Origin: Methanospirillum purgamenti
Lineage (GTDB): Archaea > Halobacteriota > Methanomicrobia > Methanomicrobiales > Methanospirillaceae
Assembly (NCBI RefSeq): GCF_018502485.1
Contig: NZ_CP075546.1
Direction: 5' to 3' (one strand)
DNA: 64,000 bases
The notes beneath the pieces are model-generated. The model saw nothing but the letters and a program-made list of their open reading frames with translations, did not search any database and was not told where the DNA came from. Both the position numbers and the translations under genes were made by a program. Position 1 is the stretch's first letter. The number at the start of each line of letters is the position of its first letter. Positions 46,668-55,801 of this stretch are shown piece after piece.

Positions 46668-47767
46668 CCGGTCTTCCTCCGCCAGAGCAGGTAGGCAAAG
46701 AATGGAGCACCGAGTAAAGCGGTCAAAATACCAAGAGGAATCTCTGTTGCAATAATTGTCCTGGACAAATCGTCCATGATGAGAAGGTAGGATGCACCCA
46801 TCACAATAGTGAGTGGCAGGAGTTTTTTATAGTCAGGACCGGTTATCATCCTTCCAAGATGGGGAACAACAAGGCCTACCCAACCGATGATGCCACTGAT
46901 ACATACCGATGCAGCCGTTAAAAGTGTTGCACAGATGATGATGATCCGAGTAATTTTCTTTAAATCAATACCAAGGGTTTTTGCTTCATCCTGACTTAAC
47001 GAAAGGAGGTTAATTCTCCACCTGATGAGGATGAGAACTCCCCCTCCGAAAATGATTGCCGGTAGGATCGCAAGGATGTCATTGTATCTGACCGATGAGA
47101 GACTTCCCATAAGCCAGAATATGATGGTTGGAAGTTTCTCGTATGGATCTGCAACATATTTGGTGATTGAGAGTAGTGCTCCAAAGAATGCTGATACGAT
47201 AACTCCTGAAAGAACCAGCACGAGTATTTGCCCGTTTTTATATAACCGTGAAAGAAAATACGATGCTAAAACAGCGAGTATCCCCCCAATAAACGCTGAT
47301 ATCTGAATCATCCATGCTGCGGTTGAGAAGAGAATTGCAAGTGCTGCACCAAACCCCGCCCCGGAAGAAACACCGAGTATATCTGGAGAAACGAGAGGAT
47401 TTTTAAACAATCCCTGGTATGCTGCTCCTGCCATGGAAAGAGCTGCCCCGACTATAACCGCTGCGATAACACGGGGGAGACGAACCTGGAAAAGGATGGT
47501 TTCATCTGCATTGGTCCAGGTATGTTCCATAGGATACACCTGCGAGATAAGCATTTTTACGACGGTAAGTGGTTCTACTTCATATCTCCCGATGAATAAC
47601 GACCAGAAGATCACCCCGAATGGAAGAAGGAATAAAAAAATCCGGATTGGTGTTGCAATGTGCAATGTTGCTTTAATAGCCTGAAGGTTATATTGTGGTG
47701 GATGTATGTGAATGTCATGGGGTGGAAGGGAACGGGTATTGAGAGATACATGCTCTGATGAATTCAT
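46658..47767 (-). CDS. FecCD-family ABC permease
   Basis: 369 residues with about nine to ten membrane spans after a ~35-residue cytoplasmic tail (HDIHIHPP, His-rich). Family segments are LPRVIAAVIVGAALSMAGAAYQGLFKNPLVSPDILGVSSGAGFGAAL, GSLSSVRYND and CISGIIGWVGLVVPHLGR. It is the channel for the FecE-type ATPase that follows. Its substrate is a metal complex, unknown. The divergent methyltransferase gene starts 256 bases away and may share the control region. Confidence 0.93.
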   Translation of the reverse strand: MNSSEHVSLNTRSLPPHDIHIHPPQYNLQAIKATLHIATPIRIFLFLLPFGVIFWSLFIGRYEVEPLTVVKMLISQVYPMEHTWTNADETILFQVRLPRVIAAVIVGAALSMAGAAYQGLFKNPLVSPDILGVSSGAGFGAALAILFSTAAWMIQISAFIGGILAVLASYFLSRLYKNGQILVLVLSGVIVSAFFGALLSITKYVADPYEKLPTIIFWLMGSLSSVRYNDILAILPAIIFGGGVLILIRWRINLLSLSQDEAKTLGIDLKKITRIIIICATLLTAASVCISGIIGWVGLVVPHLGRMITGPDYKKLLPLTIVMGASYLLIMDDLSRTIIATEIPLGILTALLGAPFFAYLLWRRKTGWV

Positions 47768-47966
47768 AGTAAACCTATCACAACCAGATTGCCGGCTTGT
47801 TAAGAAGGATAGGTATACAAATGCAAAAAAGATTGTTATTTGAAGTGAGATGTTAAATTAATTATATTTACATGAGCATAAACCTTAAAATTTCGTTCTA
47901 TTTTGGCAAAATCGCGTTGATATTGTCGTATGTTTTTTCGGGAGTGTGGGAGGTAACTGGATCTCA

Positions 47967-47989
47967 TCATTTTTTCCTGAAAAAAATGA
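47967..47989. promoter_or_regulatory. Hairpin or dyad in the region before the first methyltransferase gene
   Basis: TCATTTTTT (47967-47975) and AAAAAATGA (47981-47989) are perfect nine-base arms around CCTGA. It lies between the divergent permease and methyltransferase genes and could be an operator or a transcription end point. Confidence 0.35.
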
Positions 47990-48023
47990 ATAATTTTTAT
48001 AATTCGTATGAAAATATTAACTC

Positions 48024-48875
48024 ATGATTGATGTTAATACAATTGATTGGAATGAGGCCTGGAAGAAGCCTGAAGGTGAGGAAGGAAAAAAGAAGGGATT
48101 TATCAGTTGTGGGAGACGATGGTCAGATCCTGATCGGTGTAAACGGTTCAGCGATGCTATGAAAGAAGATAACTGGGCAGGATCCAGGGCACGGATCAGT
48201 GTTATGGACATAGATGAGGACTCTCGAATTCTTGATGTCGGTGCGGGACCAGGAACTCTGGCTATTCCTCTTGCATCCATTGCTGCACATGTCACAGCTG
48301 TTGAGCCTTCAGAGGGGATGCTTTCCTGTCTTCGTGAAAATATTGCTCTTGCGGGTTTCCCCAATATTGACATTGTCCCAAAAAAATGGGAAGATGTGGA
48401 TGTCACACATGATTTGAATCCACCATATGATGTGGTTGTTGCGTCATACTCGCTGGGTTTTCCGGATCTCCGGGAAGGAATCCTGAAAATGGTGAATGCT
48501 TCATCCAAATATGTCTATATTTTCTGGTTTGCAGATATGCTCTCTCCCTGGCAGAGAAATTATGGAGAAATCTGGGAGAAATTATATGGTATTCCACGTC
48601 CTTCAGGGAATAAGCCAAACATAATCTACAATCTTCTTCACCAGATGGGAATATATGCCAATATTGATATCAGCAAAGAGGAGAGTACTCACCGGTATTC
48701 AAGTGTTGAGGAAGCAGTATCTGATCAAAAAGATGGACTACATCTCACGACACCAGAACAGGAAGAAATCCTTCGGGAATACCTGGATAATAAACTGATT
48801 CGGGAGAATGGAAAGGTTGTTCTTCGTGAAATGACACACCGGGCAAAGATCTGGTGGAATGTAAACGACCAATGA
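48024..48875 (+). CDS. SAM-dependent class I methyltransferase (1 of 3 in the island)
   Basis: 283 residues. Motif I is ILDVGAGPGTLAIPLA (near residues 70-85), with an acidic residue at the end of strand 2 (VTAVEPSEGM) and motif IV-like PYDVVVASYSLGF. The target is unknown. It resembles the gene at 59663 in overall plan: an N-terminal W-x-E/S-x-W-K region with an RW motif, then a lid region rich in aromatic residues (YVYIFWFADMLSPWQRNYGEIW). Such methyltransferases next to FecCD transporters could modify a metal-binding small molecule. That role is inference. Confidence 0.85.
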   Translation: MIDVNTIDWNEAWKKPEGEEGKKKGFISCGRRWSDPDRCKRFSDAMKEDNWAGSRARISVMDIDEDSRILDVGAGPGTLAIPLASIAAHVTAVEPSEGMLSCLRENIALAGFPNIDIVPKKWEDVDVTHDLNPPYDVVVASYSLGFPDLREGILKMVNASSKYVYIFWFADMLSPWQRNYGEIWEKLYGIPRPSGNKPNIIYNLLHQMGIYANIDISKEESTHRYSSVEEAVSDQKDGLHLTTPEQEEILREYLDNKLIRENGKVVLREMTHRAKIWWNVNDQ

Positions 48876-49020
48876 AATCCACCCATTAGGACTTTTTCAA
48901 TAACTTTTTTCATTACACAACACTCATTCAGGCATATTTAGATCATTCATGAATATGATTGGTTGACGGAAAATAATGAGGAACATAGATAGAATGATAT
49001 GAAAAGAAACGAGTGCCATA

Positions 49021-50073
49021 TTACCAGGTCATGACCTCAATCCATTCACCTTCGCGATACCCTTGATGACCAGCTGGTACTCGTACCATCCCGTCACTGT
49101 GATATAGCATGTGAATAAGGCCTGACTTTCCAAACACAGGACTGGCCATGTCTCCGATCAGACGTACCCGGATATATCGATCAGATTGGGGGTTGGAACA
49201 GAGGTGATCGCTCAATCGTGCTTCTTTTTTATAAAAACGCTGACATGGTGCTCCTTTCATGGCACGTAACAGATGAACGACCACGAGCGTTAACACCATA
49301 AATGTGGCCGAGGGATGGCCTGGAAGTCCAATTACCAGGACCATCCCTATCTTTCCGATTGTTGTCCGTTTATCTGGGGCAAAAGAGATTCCCTCGGTGT
49401 AAACCTTACCCAGGGAGCGGACGACTTGAGCGGTGATGTCATTCTGATCCCGGTTACTTCCACCGCTTACAATGATGGCATCGCATTCATCTGATGCTTC
49501 CATAAGAAGATTTTCAAGTTCCTGAAAATCATCGTGTACAATTCCATATTGCATTGGAATTGCTCCTTGGCGTCTGCAAAATGTTGCAATAAGATGGGAA
49601 TTTACCTCTCTGACCTCCCCGGGTTTTGGTATTGATTCTGCCGGAACAAGTTCCTTTCCAGTTGAGATGATGCCAATGACAGGTTTTTTCCTGACCTTTA
49701 TGCGGATCTTCCCCAAAGATGCCAGAATCGGAATGTCCTGGGTCCGTATCATCCATCCCTCAGGAAATATCAGTTCATTCTTCTTGAAATCGTCATTATT
49801 TCGGGGAATTTGTTTTCCTGGTTCGATTGGACAGGTAAAACATGGCAGATCTGACGATGTATGGATCGGTTCACTGAGTATGCGACCTTCAGATTCATCA
49901 ATGAGGACCGTCTCCGACCCTGTCTTATGAGCAATTGTCCGGACTATCTGAAGTGCTTCGGACAGGGGAACATTTGTCGGATCATTCCTGATTTTTTTGA
50001 GAACCTGTTCTTCTGGATTGGTTACAGAGAGCACATCCATTTCGGGTTCTCCACACACGAACATATCTCCCAT
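49021..50073 (-). CDS. Reduced MoeA-like protein lacking the lid domain
   Basis: 350 residues. The catalytic domain III is recognisable: PVIGIISTGKELVP, VREVNSHLIATFCRRQGA, DECDAIIVSGGSNRDQNDIT, GLPGHPSATFMVLTLVV, followed by a domain IV tail. After SSDLPCF, where MoeA normally has SAMDGYAV and about 100 lid-domain residues, only about 30 unrelated residues occur before IPILASLGKIRIKV. The lid with its conserved Asp is therefore missing. It may bind MPT-AMP or metal without full insertion activity, or work on another pterin. A normal MoeA lies at 11340. It is divergent from the DUF364 gene. Confidence 0.8.
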   Translation of the reverse strand: MGDMFVCGEPEMDVLSVTNPEEQVLKKIRNDPTNVPLSEALQIVRTIAHKTGSETVLIDESEGRILSEPIHTSSDLPCFTCPIEPGKQIPRNNDDFKKNELIFPEGWMIRTQDIPILASLGKIRIKVRKKPVIGIISTGKELVPAESIPKPGEVREVNSHLIATFCRRQGAIPMQYGIVHDDFQELENLLMEASDECDAIIVSGGSNRDQNDITAQVVRSLGKVYTEGISFAPDKRTTIGKIGMVLVIGLPGHPSATFMVLTLVVVHLLRAMKGAPCQRFYKKEARLSDHLCSNPQSDRYIRVRLIGDMASPVFGKSGLIHMLYHSDGMVRVPAGHQGYREGEWIEVMTW

Positions 50074-50371
50074 GAAATCAACAATATGTGAAAATCCTTT
50101 GTTTCATGAGTACATATACGCTTAAATAAAGGACGCCAATAATGTAAATTATTTATAATGTTATACAAATTAACTTAAAATAGTAAACCGAGGATATTTT
50201 CTTTCTGATAAGGATAATGTGAAAAACCGAATCCCTGAATATATGCCCGATATTCCTTGAATGAATTTTTATGCACCTATTTTTCGAATAAGGACATAAT
50301 TCTTTCAGAGCCTGGAGGCGATTTAATTAATCAAATTAATTTACAACAAAGTAAAACTAAGCAATATTAAA
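50074..50371. promoter_or_regulatory. Divergent control region, moeA-like and DUF364 genes
   Basis: About 300 very AT-rich bases with several TATA-like stretches (AATTATTTATAATG near 50148-50161; TTTAATTAATCAAATTAATTTAC near 50321-50343). It most likely carries promoters for both directions. No gene is visible. Confidence 0.4.
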
Positions 50372-51199
50372 ATGGAAATTCCTCATTATGAAATGCTCAT
50401 CCGAGAGATTGCCAAGGCAGCAGCTCCGGACCAGGTAATCGAAGATCTCCGTATCTATACAAACTGGGTACTGGTTAAAACCGGGAAATGGTCACTTTCC
50501 ACAATCTTCCGTGGAATGCCGGGCCTGACTGATCCTGCAGGCATGGACTCGTGGATGGGAGACTGGCTTCACAAACCCGGATTAGAATCATCAATAGAGC
50601 TTCTCTCCAGTACCGAGACACTCCGGCGTGCAGTAGGAATGGCATGTTTAAAGTCGCTTCATCCGGAACCTCAAACCATAATTCATGGGAATGCTATCGA
50701 TATGGTGAAGAATGCCGCAGCACATGTTCCCACCTGCTTTGTAGGATATTTCAAGGAGGGGGCAGAATGGCGGGAAATGGGCTGGCCAGTTCATATTGTC
50801 GAACTTTTTCCCCGTCCAGGTGATATCCATTGGAATGATGCAGATGAAGTGCTCAGCAGGGCACAGATCGTTCTGATGAGTGGTCTGACTATTGTGAATG
50901 AGACCCTCCAGGCAGTGATTCGCCGGACACCAGATGCGAAAATCAGGGTCATGATGGGACCAACCGTCCCTCCAAGTCCTGCACTCTTTGAATGTGGCCT
51001 GGACCTTATTGGAGTAACTCTTGTTCAGAACATGGAGCTCATGGCTCGTTATGCAGAACTTGGGGGAGGAAGTATCTCACATTCCCCTCTTGGTGCTCTT
51101 GAACGAATCAACATGGTAAAGGACATTTCTGCATTTAAAAAGAAACTACTCTCCCTAGGCGCGGTAAACAAAGAAATTGGTGAATCGGATGTGGCTTAA
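50372..51199 (+). CDS. DUF4213/DUF364 putative heavy-metal chelation protein
   Basis: 275 residues. An N-terminal DUF4213-like region (about 1-100, LSSTETLRRAVGMACLKSL) is followed by a Rossmann-like DUF364 domain (about 110-265: FVGYFKEG, then RAQIVLMSGLTIVNETLQAVI, VMMGPTVPPSPALFECGLDLIGVT). Pfam descriptions connect the pair with metal chelation or anaerobic cofactor synthesis; the reaction is unproven. Its end overlaps the xdhC start by 11 bases, so the two are coupled. A broken relative of its N-terminal domain is at 58151-58481. Confidence 0.85.
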   Translation: MEIPHYEMLIREIAKAAAPDQVIEDLRIYTNWVLVKTGKWSLSTIFRGMPGLTDPAGMDSWMGDWLHKPGLESSIELLSSTETLRRAVGMACLKSLHPEPQTIIHGNAIDMVKNAAAHVPTCFVGYFKEGAEWREMGWPVHIVELFPRPGDIHWNDADEVLSRAQIVLMSGLTIVNETLQAVIRRTPDAKIRVMMGPTVPPSPALFECGLDLIGVTLVQNMELMARYAELGGGSISHSPLGALERINMVKDISAFKKKLLSLGAVNKEIGESDVA

Positions 51200-52028
51200 T
51201 AACATAACAACATGGTACAACAAGGGAATTCCATGTGCCCTGGTAACAATAATTGATTCTGCAGGATCTACTCCCCGGAAAACCGGATCACATATGGTCA
51301 TCAACCAGAACGGTGAAACAGCAGGATCGGTAGGCGGTGGAGGAGTAGAGTTACAATGTATTCACCTTGCCAGAGAGGCAATGAAAACGGGGACCTGTAT
51401 TACCCGTAAATTTGTCTCGAAAGGAGATGGGGATGATTGGAACGCATCAGATGAAGATGCTGAACTCGGAGTTTGTGGAGGTTCTCTCACCGTTTTTATT
51501 GAGCCTCTTATTCCGGAATCAGAACTGGTAATTTTTGGTGGTGGTCATGTCGGGCTTGCCCTTGGGAAATTATGTGAAGTCCTGAATGTTCCATACCGGG
51601 TATATGATGACCGGAGAGAGTTTGCAGATCCTGAACGGTTTCCTGGAGCAAGATCTCTCATATGTCAATCTTTTACGGATATATCCTCACATATTCATTT
51701 TTCAGGGAAAAGTTATTGTGTTATTATGACCTATGGCCATGAACATGATGAAATCGTCCTGGAACAACTCCTCAAAATCAAAGAACTACCGTATATTGGA
51801 ATGATCGGAAGTGTAAAAAAGGCTGAAGTTTTGATTCGTAACATACAAGGCCGAGGTGGAGTCATCGATGATCGAGTCTACTGCCCCATCGGTCTTCGCA
51901 TCGGAAAAAATCTCCCTCAGGAGATTGCCTTATCAGTTATTTCCGAGGTAATCCTTGTTATGAGAGGAGGGATTCCTGAACATATGCGTGTAGACTGGTC
52001 AGCAGACAAAAGTATACCTCATCGGTGA
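51189..52028 (+). CDS. XdhC/CoxI-type molybdoenzyme maturation protein
   Basis: 279 residues from the ATG at 51189. The N-terminal XdhC/CoxI region (VTIIDSAGSTPRKTGSHMVI, SVGGGGVE, ELGVCGGSLTVFIEPL) precedes a Rossmann domain (FGGGHVGLALGKL, MTYGHEHDEIVL, YIGMIGSVKKAE). XdhC binds Mo cofactor and guides sulfuration and insertion into molybdoenzymes. Here formate dehydrogenase or another Mo/W enzyme is the likely client. Upstream TTG (51177) and GTG (51180) are weaker start choices. It converges on the NTPase gene with a ten-base overlap. Confidence 0.9.
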   Translation: MWLNNITTWYNKGIPCALVTIIDSAGSTPRKTGSHMVINQNGETAGSVGGGGVELQCIHLAREAMKTGTCITRKFVSKGDGDDWNASDEDAELGVCGGSLTVFIEPLIPESELVIFGGGHVGLALGKLCEVLNVPYRVYDDRREFADPERFPGARSLICQSFTDISSHIHFSGKSYCVIMTYGHEHDEIVLEQLLKIKELPYIGMIGSVKKAEVLIRNIQGRGGVIDDRVYCPIGLRIGKNLPQEIALSVISEVILVMRGGIPEHMRVDWSADKSIPHR

Positions 52029-52603
52029 AATGTTTCAGACCGATAAAGCCGGATCTCATTCATCATATCATCAATAAAATCATCGTAATTTTCAGAGCCG
52101 ACATCAATGATTCTTTGTCTCTGGACCGGCCATCGCTTCGTAACCGCATCAACAAAGGATCTCCTGACCGTCCAGATCATCGGTGGGCGGGGTGTTTGCA
52201 TGATATGATCAATACTCTCTCCCCATACCTTCCCCGCAATCTCAAACCTTCCTACCTCATCGATGACAAGGAGATCCACCTGACCGGGAAGGGGTACCTG
52301 GCTTAATATCTCCTTCCCAAAGGTAAGGCCTTCTGATCGAAAGTAATACCTGCCATATTGTGTGGAATTAGCCGTTGGAATTGCAGAGCAGAGTTCTACA
52401 GTTCTCCCGGAATGTACATTCAGAATATCAAAACCTGATCTGATACCATCGCTGAAATATCCCGGAGCAGCGATACCCTGCATTCTGATTCCCTGATTTG
52501 TGAGTTCTGCAAGGATTTTCAGAAGAAGTGTTGTCTTTCCCTCCCCTTGTTCACCGGTGATGATGAATCGTGGTGGTTTCCAGTTAGACATTGAATTGAC
52601 CAT
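52019..52603 (-). CDS. THEP1-like nucleoside triphosphatase
   Basis: 194 residues. Walker A is GEQGEGKTT (near residues 17-25) and Walker B LLVIDEVGRFE (near 109-119). Its short one-domain P-loop form matches archaeal THEP1-type NTPases. Within a Mo/W cluster it may serve cofactor nucleotide chemistry, but nothing in the sequence proves this. The start may be ATG 52603 or 52591. It overlaps the XdhC gene end. Confidence 0.75.
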   Translation of the reverse strand: MVNSMSNWKPPRFIITGEQGEGKTTLLLKILAELTNQGIRMQGIAAPGYFSDGIRSGFDILNVHSGRTVELCSAIPTANSTQYGRYYFRSEGLTFGKEILSQVPLPGQVDLLVIDEVGRFEIAGKVWGESIDHIMQTPRPPMIWTVRRSFVDAVTKRWPVQRQRIIDVGSENYDDFIDDMMNEIRLYRSETFHR

Positions 52604-52912
52604 ATTCTTGTTGACTCCTTCTCATAATTTTCATTCCAGATATTTCAATCGGTATTCTGATGAATGTAGGTCAGAAAATCCATAACGATATAGGAATCAG
52701 GAGATTTTGAACCGTTTGGTTCGCTAATCTGTTTACCTGAATTTGGATTATTTCTCTATCAACCCATGAATTGGTGAAGATGATGTTATTGCCTGATTTT
52801 TACAGAATCACTCAGAATATTTGAAGTTCAGGTGAGTGCTTCTTCTTATTTATATGGCTATTTCTGGAGAATGGAAACATATGTTCTTTTTCTCAACGTA
52901 ATATAAGAAATC
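52604..52912. other. Non-coding gap, NTPase to methyltransferase
   Basis: About 310 bases that hold the divergent promoters of both neighbours. I see no gene or clear repeat. Confidence 0.4.
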
Positions 52913-53629
52913 ATGGTTCATGGAAACGGTAATTATCCTGAAACAACCCTGGAGAGCAAAATCCGTTGGGAAGCTATTGCAGATTTCTGGGATTCCAGGA
53001 TGGGAGATCATTCGAATCTTTTTCATCGTAAAATAGTTAGGCCCAAAACCGAAGAACTCCTCATGCCTACGAAAGGTGATCTTATCCTGGATATTGCATG
53101 TGGTAATGGTAACTTTTCGCAGCGTCTTGCAGAACTAGGTGCAAAGGTTATTGCGTTTGATTTTTCTGAAAAACTTATCTCCCATGCAATGAAACGCCAT
53201 GATTCATTCCGGGATAAAATTTCATTTCAGGTATGTGATGCAACAGATGAAACCCAGCTCCAGCTCCTAAAACAAACCCAATTTTTTGATAAAGCCGTTG
53301 CAAATATGGCCTTCATGGATATATCAGATATCCGGCCATTATTAAAGAGCGTATATCATTTGTTGAAACCGGATGGGATATTTGTTTTTTCGATGCTTCA
53401 TCCCTGTTTTATCCAACCGGAACCACAATATCTCACATCGTGTTCTCATGAAGGTGAAGCAATAGTCGGACAACCGGTAAAAAATTACTATTATCACCGT
53501 TCGCTCCAGGATATTTTTAATCTGTGTTTTCAGGCTGGATACATTGTTAATGGATTTTATGAAGAATCTGATGATGATTTGGAAAAGCCATTCATCTGTA
53601 TTGTCCGGTTACAAAAAAGTGGTCAGTAA
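52913..53629 (+). CDS. SAM-dependent class I methyltransferase (2 of 3 in the island)
   Basis: 238 residues. RWEAIADFWDSRMGDHSN opens the protein; motif I is LILDIACGNGNFSQRLA (near residues 64-80) with VIAFDFSEK after it, then FDKAVANMAFMDI and PDGIFVFSMLHPCF. It resembles small-molecule methyltransferases of the UbiE/COQ5-like group rather than the other two in this island. The substrate is unknown. It lies 158 bases before the molbindin gene on the same strand. Confidence 0.85.
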   Translation: MVHGNGNYPETTLESKIRWEAIADFWDSRMGDHSNLFHRKIVRPKTEELLMPTKGDLILDIACGNGNFSQRLAELGAKVIAFDFSEKLISHAMKRHDSFRDKISFQVCDATDETQLQLLKQTQFFDKAVANMAFMDISDIRPLLKSVYHLLKPDGIFVFSMLHPCFIQPEPQYLTSCSHEGEAIVGQPVKNYYYHRSLQDIFNLCFQAGYIVNGFYEESDDDLEKPFICIVRLQKSGQ

Positions 53630-53751
53630 GATCCCGATTGATTGACGAAAATCATTTATTTTGAATACTATTTCCGGTTATGTGAATTTTCTGATAGTTA
53701 ATAAGAAAGAGTTAAAAATACGGTTAATACAGATGATATCAAATTAACGTT

Positions 53752-53769
53752 AGTCATACCATTATGACT
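53752..53769. promoter_or_regulatory. Dyad just before the molbindin gene
   Basis: AGTCATA-CCAT-TATGACT, a perfect seven-base-arm dyad, ending 18 bases before the ATG and directly followed by GTTAACGGAGGA that contains the ribosome site. It may be an operator or an RNA hairpin limiting translation. Confidence 0.45.
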
Positions 53770-53787
53770 GTTAACGGAGGAAGGAAT

Positions 53788-53997
53788 ATGAATGTTAGTG
53801 CGAGAAATTGCATAAAGGGAACGATAATGAAGATTACCAAGGGCCCAGTAATGGCAGAGATTATTTTGGATATTGGAAATGGAATTCAGATTACTTCTGT
53901 CATCACAGCTCATGCGACGGAAAGTCTTGGACTCAAGGAAGGAAAAGAGGCGTATGCTGTGATGAAATCCAGTGAAGTAATGATTGCGGTGGATTGA
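53788..53997 (+). CDS. Molbindin (Mop-type molybdate/tungstate-binding protein), copy 1
   Basis: 69 residues forming one TOBE/Mop domain: MNVSARNCIKGTIMKITKGPVMAEI, then ITSVITAHATESLGLKEGKEAYAVMKSSEVMIAVD. Molbindins assemble into hexamers that store or buffer molybdate or tungstate in the cytoplasm. The ATG at 53788 follows GGAGGA and gives the same length as copy 2 at 59202. It precedes modABC by 170 bases and could supply the oxyanion-sensing domain missing from ModC. Confidence 0.95.
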   Translation: MNVSARNCIKGTIMKITKGPVMAEIILDIGNGIQITSVITAHATESLGLKEGKEAYAVMKSSEVMIAVD

Positions 53998-54096
53998 TCT
54001 AACCCTTTTTTTCAACTTTAATTTTTATTTCAGTTTTTGATACATTTTTCAATTCAACGGAGAAAGAATAAATATATTTAGTAAATGAATAGAATT

Positions 54097-54125
54097 AAAT
54101 TATTTGCGAATAAATAAAATAATTT
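54097..54125. promoter_or_regulatory. AT-rich inverted repeat upstream of modA
   Basis: AAATTATTT (54097-54105) and AAATAATTT (54117-54125) are perfect nine-base arms, 42 bases before the modA ATG. The location fits a promoter or operator for modABC, but in such AT-rich DNA chance pairing is likely. Confidence 0.3.
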
Positions 54126-54166
54126 ATTTAATAGAAAATAGAACCATATTTGTTTGGAGTGTATTC

Positions 54167-54973
54167 ATGAAAACTACTCACTCGTATGTATCATTCGGGC
54201 TGGCATTTCTGCTGCTCTTTGTTCTGTTTGGTGCAGTATCTGCTGCTGAAACTGATAATAAAGAACTGATCGTCTTTGCCGCAGCATCCTTAACCGGCGT
54301 AGTGGGGGATCTTGATCCGATCTTTGAAGCTGGACATCCAGGTGTTAACGTAACTACTAATTTAGACAGTTCTGCTACCCTTGAAACTCAGATCAAGGAA
54401 GGAGCATATGCAGATCTCTTTCTACCGGCAAGTACGAAGAACATGGACAACCTGATCAAGGAAGAACTGGCTGACAAAGACAGCGTTACGAAATATGCAA
54501 CCAACAAACTTGCAATCATTGTCCCAGTTGACAATCCAGCGGGAATTACTGGCTTTGCAGATCTTGCAAAACCAGGTGTCAAGATCGTCAGCGAAACTGC
54601 AGAAGTCCCGGTACGAAAGTATACCGAACAAGTACTCAACAAAACATTAAACAGTACTGAGTATGGAAAGGCTTTTGTTGATGCATTCAGAGCAAATGTT
54701 GTTTCAGAAGAAACAAATGTTGCGACTGCAACTGCAAAGGTAGCCCTTGGAGAAGTAGATGTAGGGATCACCTATTATTCTGATGTTACCAAAGACTTTG
54801 CAGATAAGATTACCATTATTGACATACCACAAGAATTCAATGTGGTAGCAACGTATGAAGCTGGAATTCTCACAGAATCAACTGAAAAGGAACTTGCACA
54901 GGAATATATTGATCTCCTTAGCTCAGACGAAGGAAAGAGTGTCCTGAAAAACTACAACTTCCTTCCCGCATAA
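54167..54973 (+). CDS. modA: Molybdate/tungstate-binding protein
   Basis: 268 residues from the ATG at 54167, where a signal peptide begins (MKTTHSYVSFGLAFLLLFVLFGAVSA, cut before AETDN). ELIVFAAASLTGVVGDLDPIFE and ADLFLPASTKNMD are the ModA strand-turn segments that bind the oxyanion; LAKPGVKIVSETAEVPVRKYTE and ALGEVDVGITYYSDV follow. It catches molybdate or tungstate outside the cell for ModB. The start further upstream (54104) would bury the signal peptide and is rejected. It is the first gene of modABC. Confidence 0.96.
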   Translation: MKTTHSYVSFGLAFLLLFVLFGAVSAAETDNKELIVFAAASLTGVVGDLDPIFEAGHPGVNVTTNLDSSATLETQIKEGAYADLFLPASTKNMDNLIKEELADKDSVTKYATNKLAIIVPVDNPAGITGFADLAKPGVKIVSETAEVPVRKYTEQVLNKTLNSTEYGKAFVDAFRANVVSEETNVATATAKVALGEVDVGITYYSDVTKDFADKITIIDIPQEFNVVATYEAGILTESTEKELAQEYIDLLSSDEGKSVLKNYNFLPA

Positions 54974-54985
54974 TAGTGTAGGGGT

Positions 54986-55801
54986 ATGAAATCAGGCTCA
55001 ATCTCTTCTCTCCGAGAGGGGGGGAAAATATTAATTCTCCTCCTTTTTGGCCTGATAGTTTTTATTACCATCCTTTTCTATACATTACCACTTCTTTCAC
55101 TCTTTCTGAGGATAACTCCTCACGAGTTTTTTGTTGCAATTTTTGATTCAAATGTCCAAAGTGCCATTTTTTTGTCACTTATTACGGCCACCACCGCTAC
55201 TGCTGTTATTGTTTTGCTTGGAACCCCTTTGGCATTCATGAATGCACGAGTTGATTATCCTGGCAGAAAATTTGTAGAAACTCTGATAGATGTCCCGATA
55301 GTTCTCCCTCCTTCAGTAGCAGGTCTTGCTCTTCTGGTTTTATTCGGAAGACGTGGCCTAATTGGAAGCTCGCTCAATGACATGGGTATAACCATTATAT
55401 TTACAGCACTTGCAGTCATTATTGCCCAGATTTTTGTTGCAGGTCCTCTTTATATCAGGCAGGCAAAAAGTGCCTTTGCCATGGTGGATCCAGTGTATGA
55501 GTCAGCAGCTCGAACCCTTGGTGCAAGTCCCTTTATGACCTTCTTGAAAGTGACAGCGCCTCTTGCCCGAACCGGATTAATATCAGGGATTATCCTCAGT
55601 TTTGCACGGGCAATCGGCGAATTCGGGGCAACTATCATGGTTGCAGGAAATTTACCTGGCAAAACACAGACAATGCCACTTGCGATTTATGGATTTATGC
55701 AAAGCGATCTGACCGCATCGATTGCTCTCTCAATCGTTCTGATTGCGATATCTTTTGTCATTCTGATTATTATCCGCTTCCTCTCAGGGAGGTCAGCTTA
55801 A
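54986..55801 (+). CDS. modB: Molybdate/tungstate ABC permease
   Basis: 271 residues, about six spans. The cytoplasmic EAA loop that docks on ModC is ESAARTLGASPFMTFLKVTAPLARTGLISG (near residues 172-201); VDVPIVLPPSVAGLALL-like DVPIVLPPSVAGLALL and RAIGEFGATIMVAGN are family marks. It starts 12 bases after modA, and its stop shares bases with the modC start (TAATG). Confidence 0.97.
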   Translation: MKSGSISSLREGGKILILLLFGLIVFITILFYTLPLLSLFLRITPHEFFVAIFDSNVQSAIFLSLITATTATAVIVLLGTPLAFMNARVDYPGRKFVETLIDVPIVLPPSVAGLALLVLFGRRGLIGSSLNDMGITIIFTALAVIIAQIFVAGPLYIRQAKSAFAMVDPVYESAARTLGASPFMTFLKVTAPLARTGLISGIILSFARAIGEFGATIMVAGNLPGKTQTMPLAIYGFMQSDLTASIALSIVLIAISFVILIIIRFLSGRSA

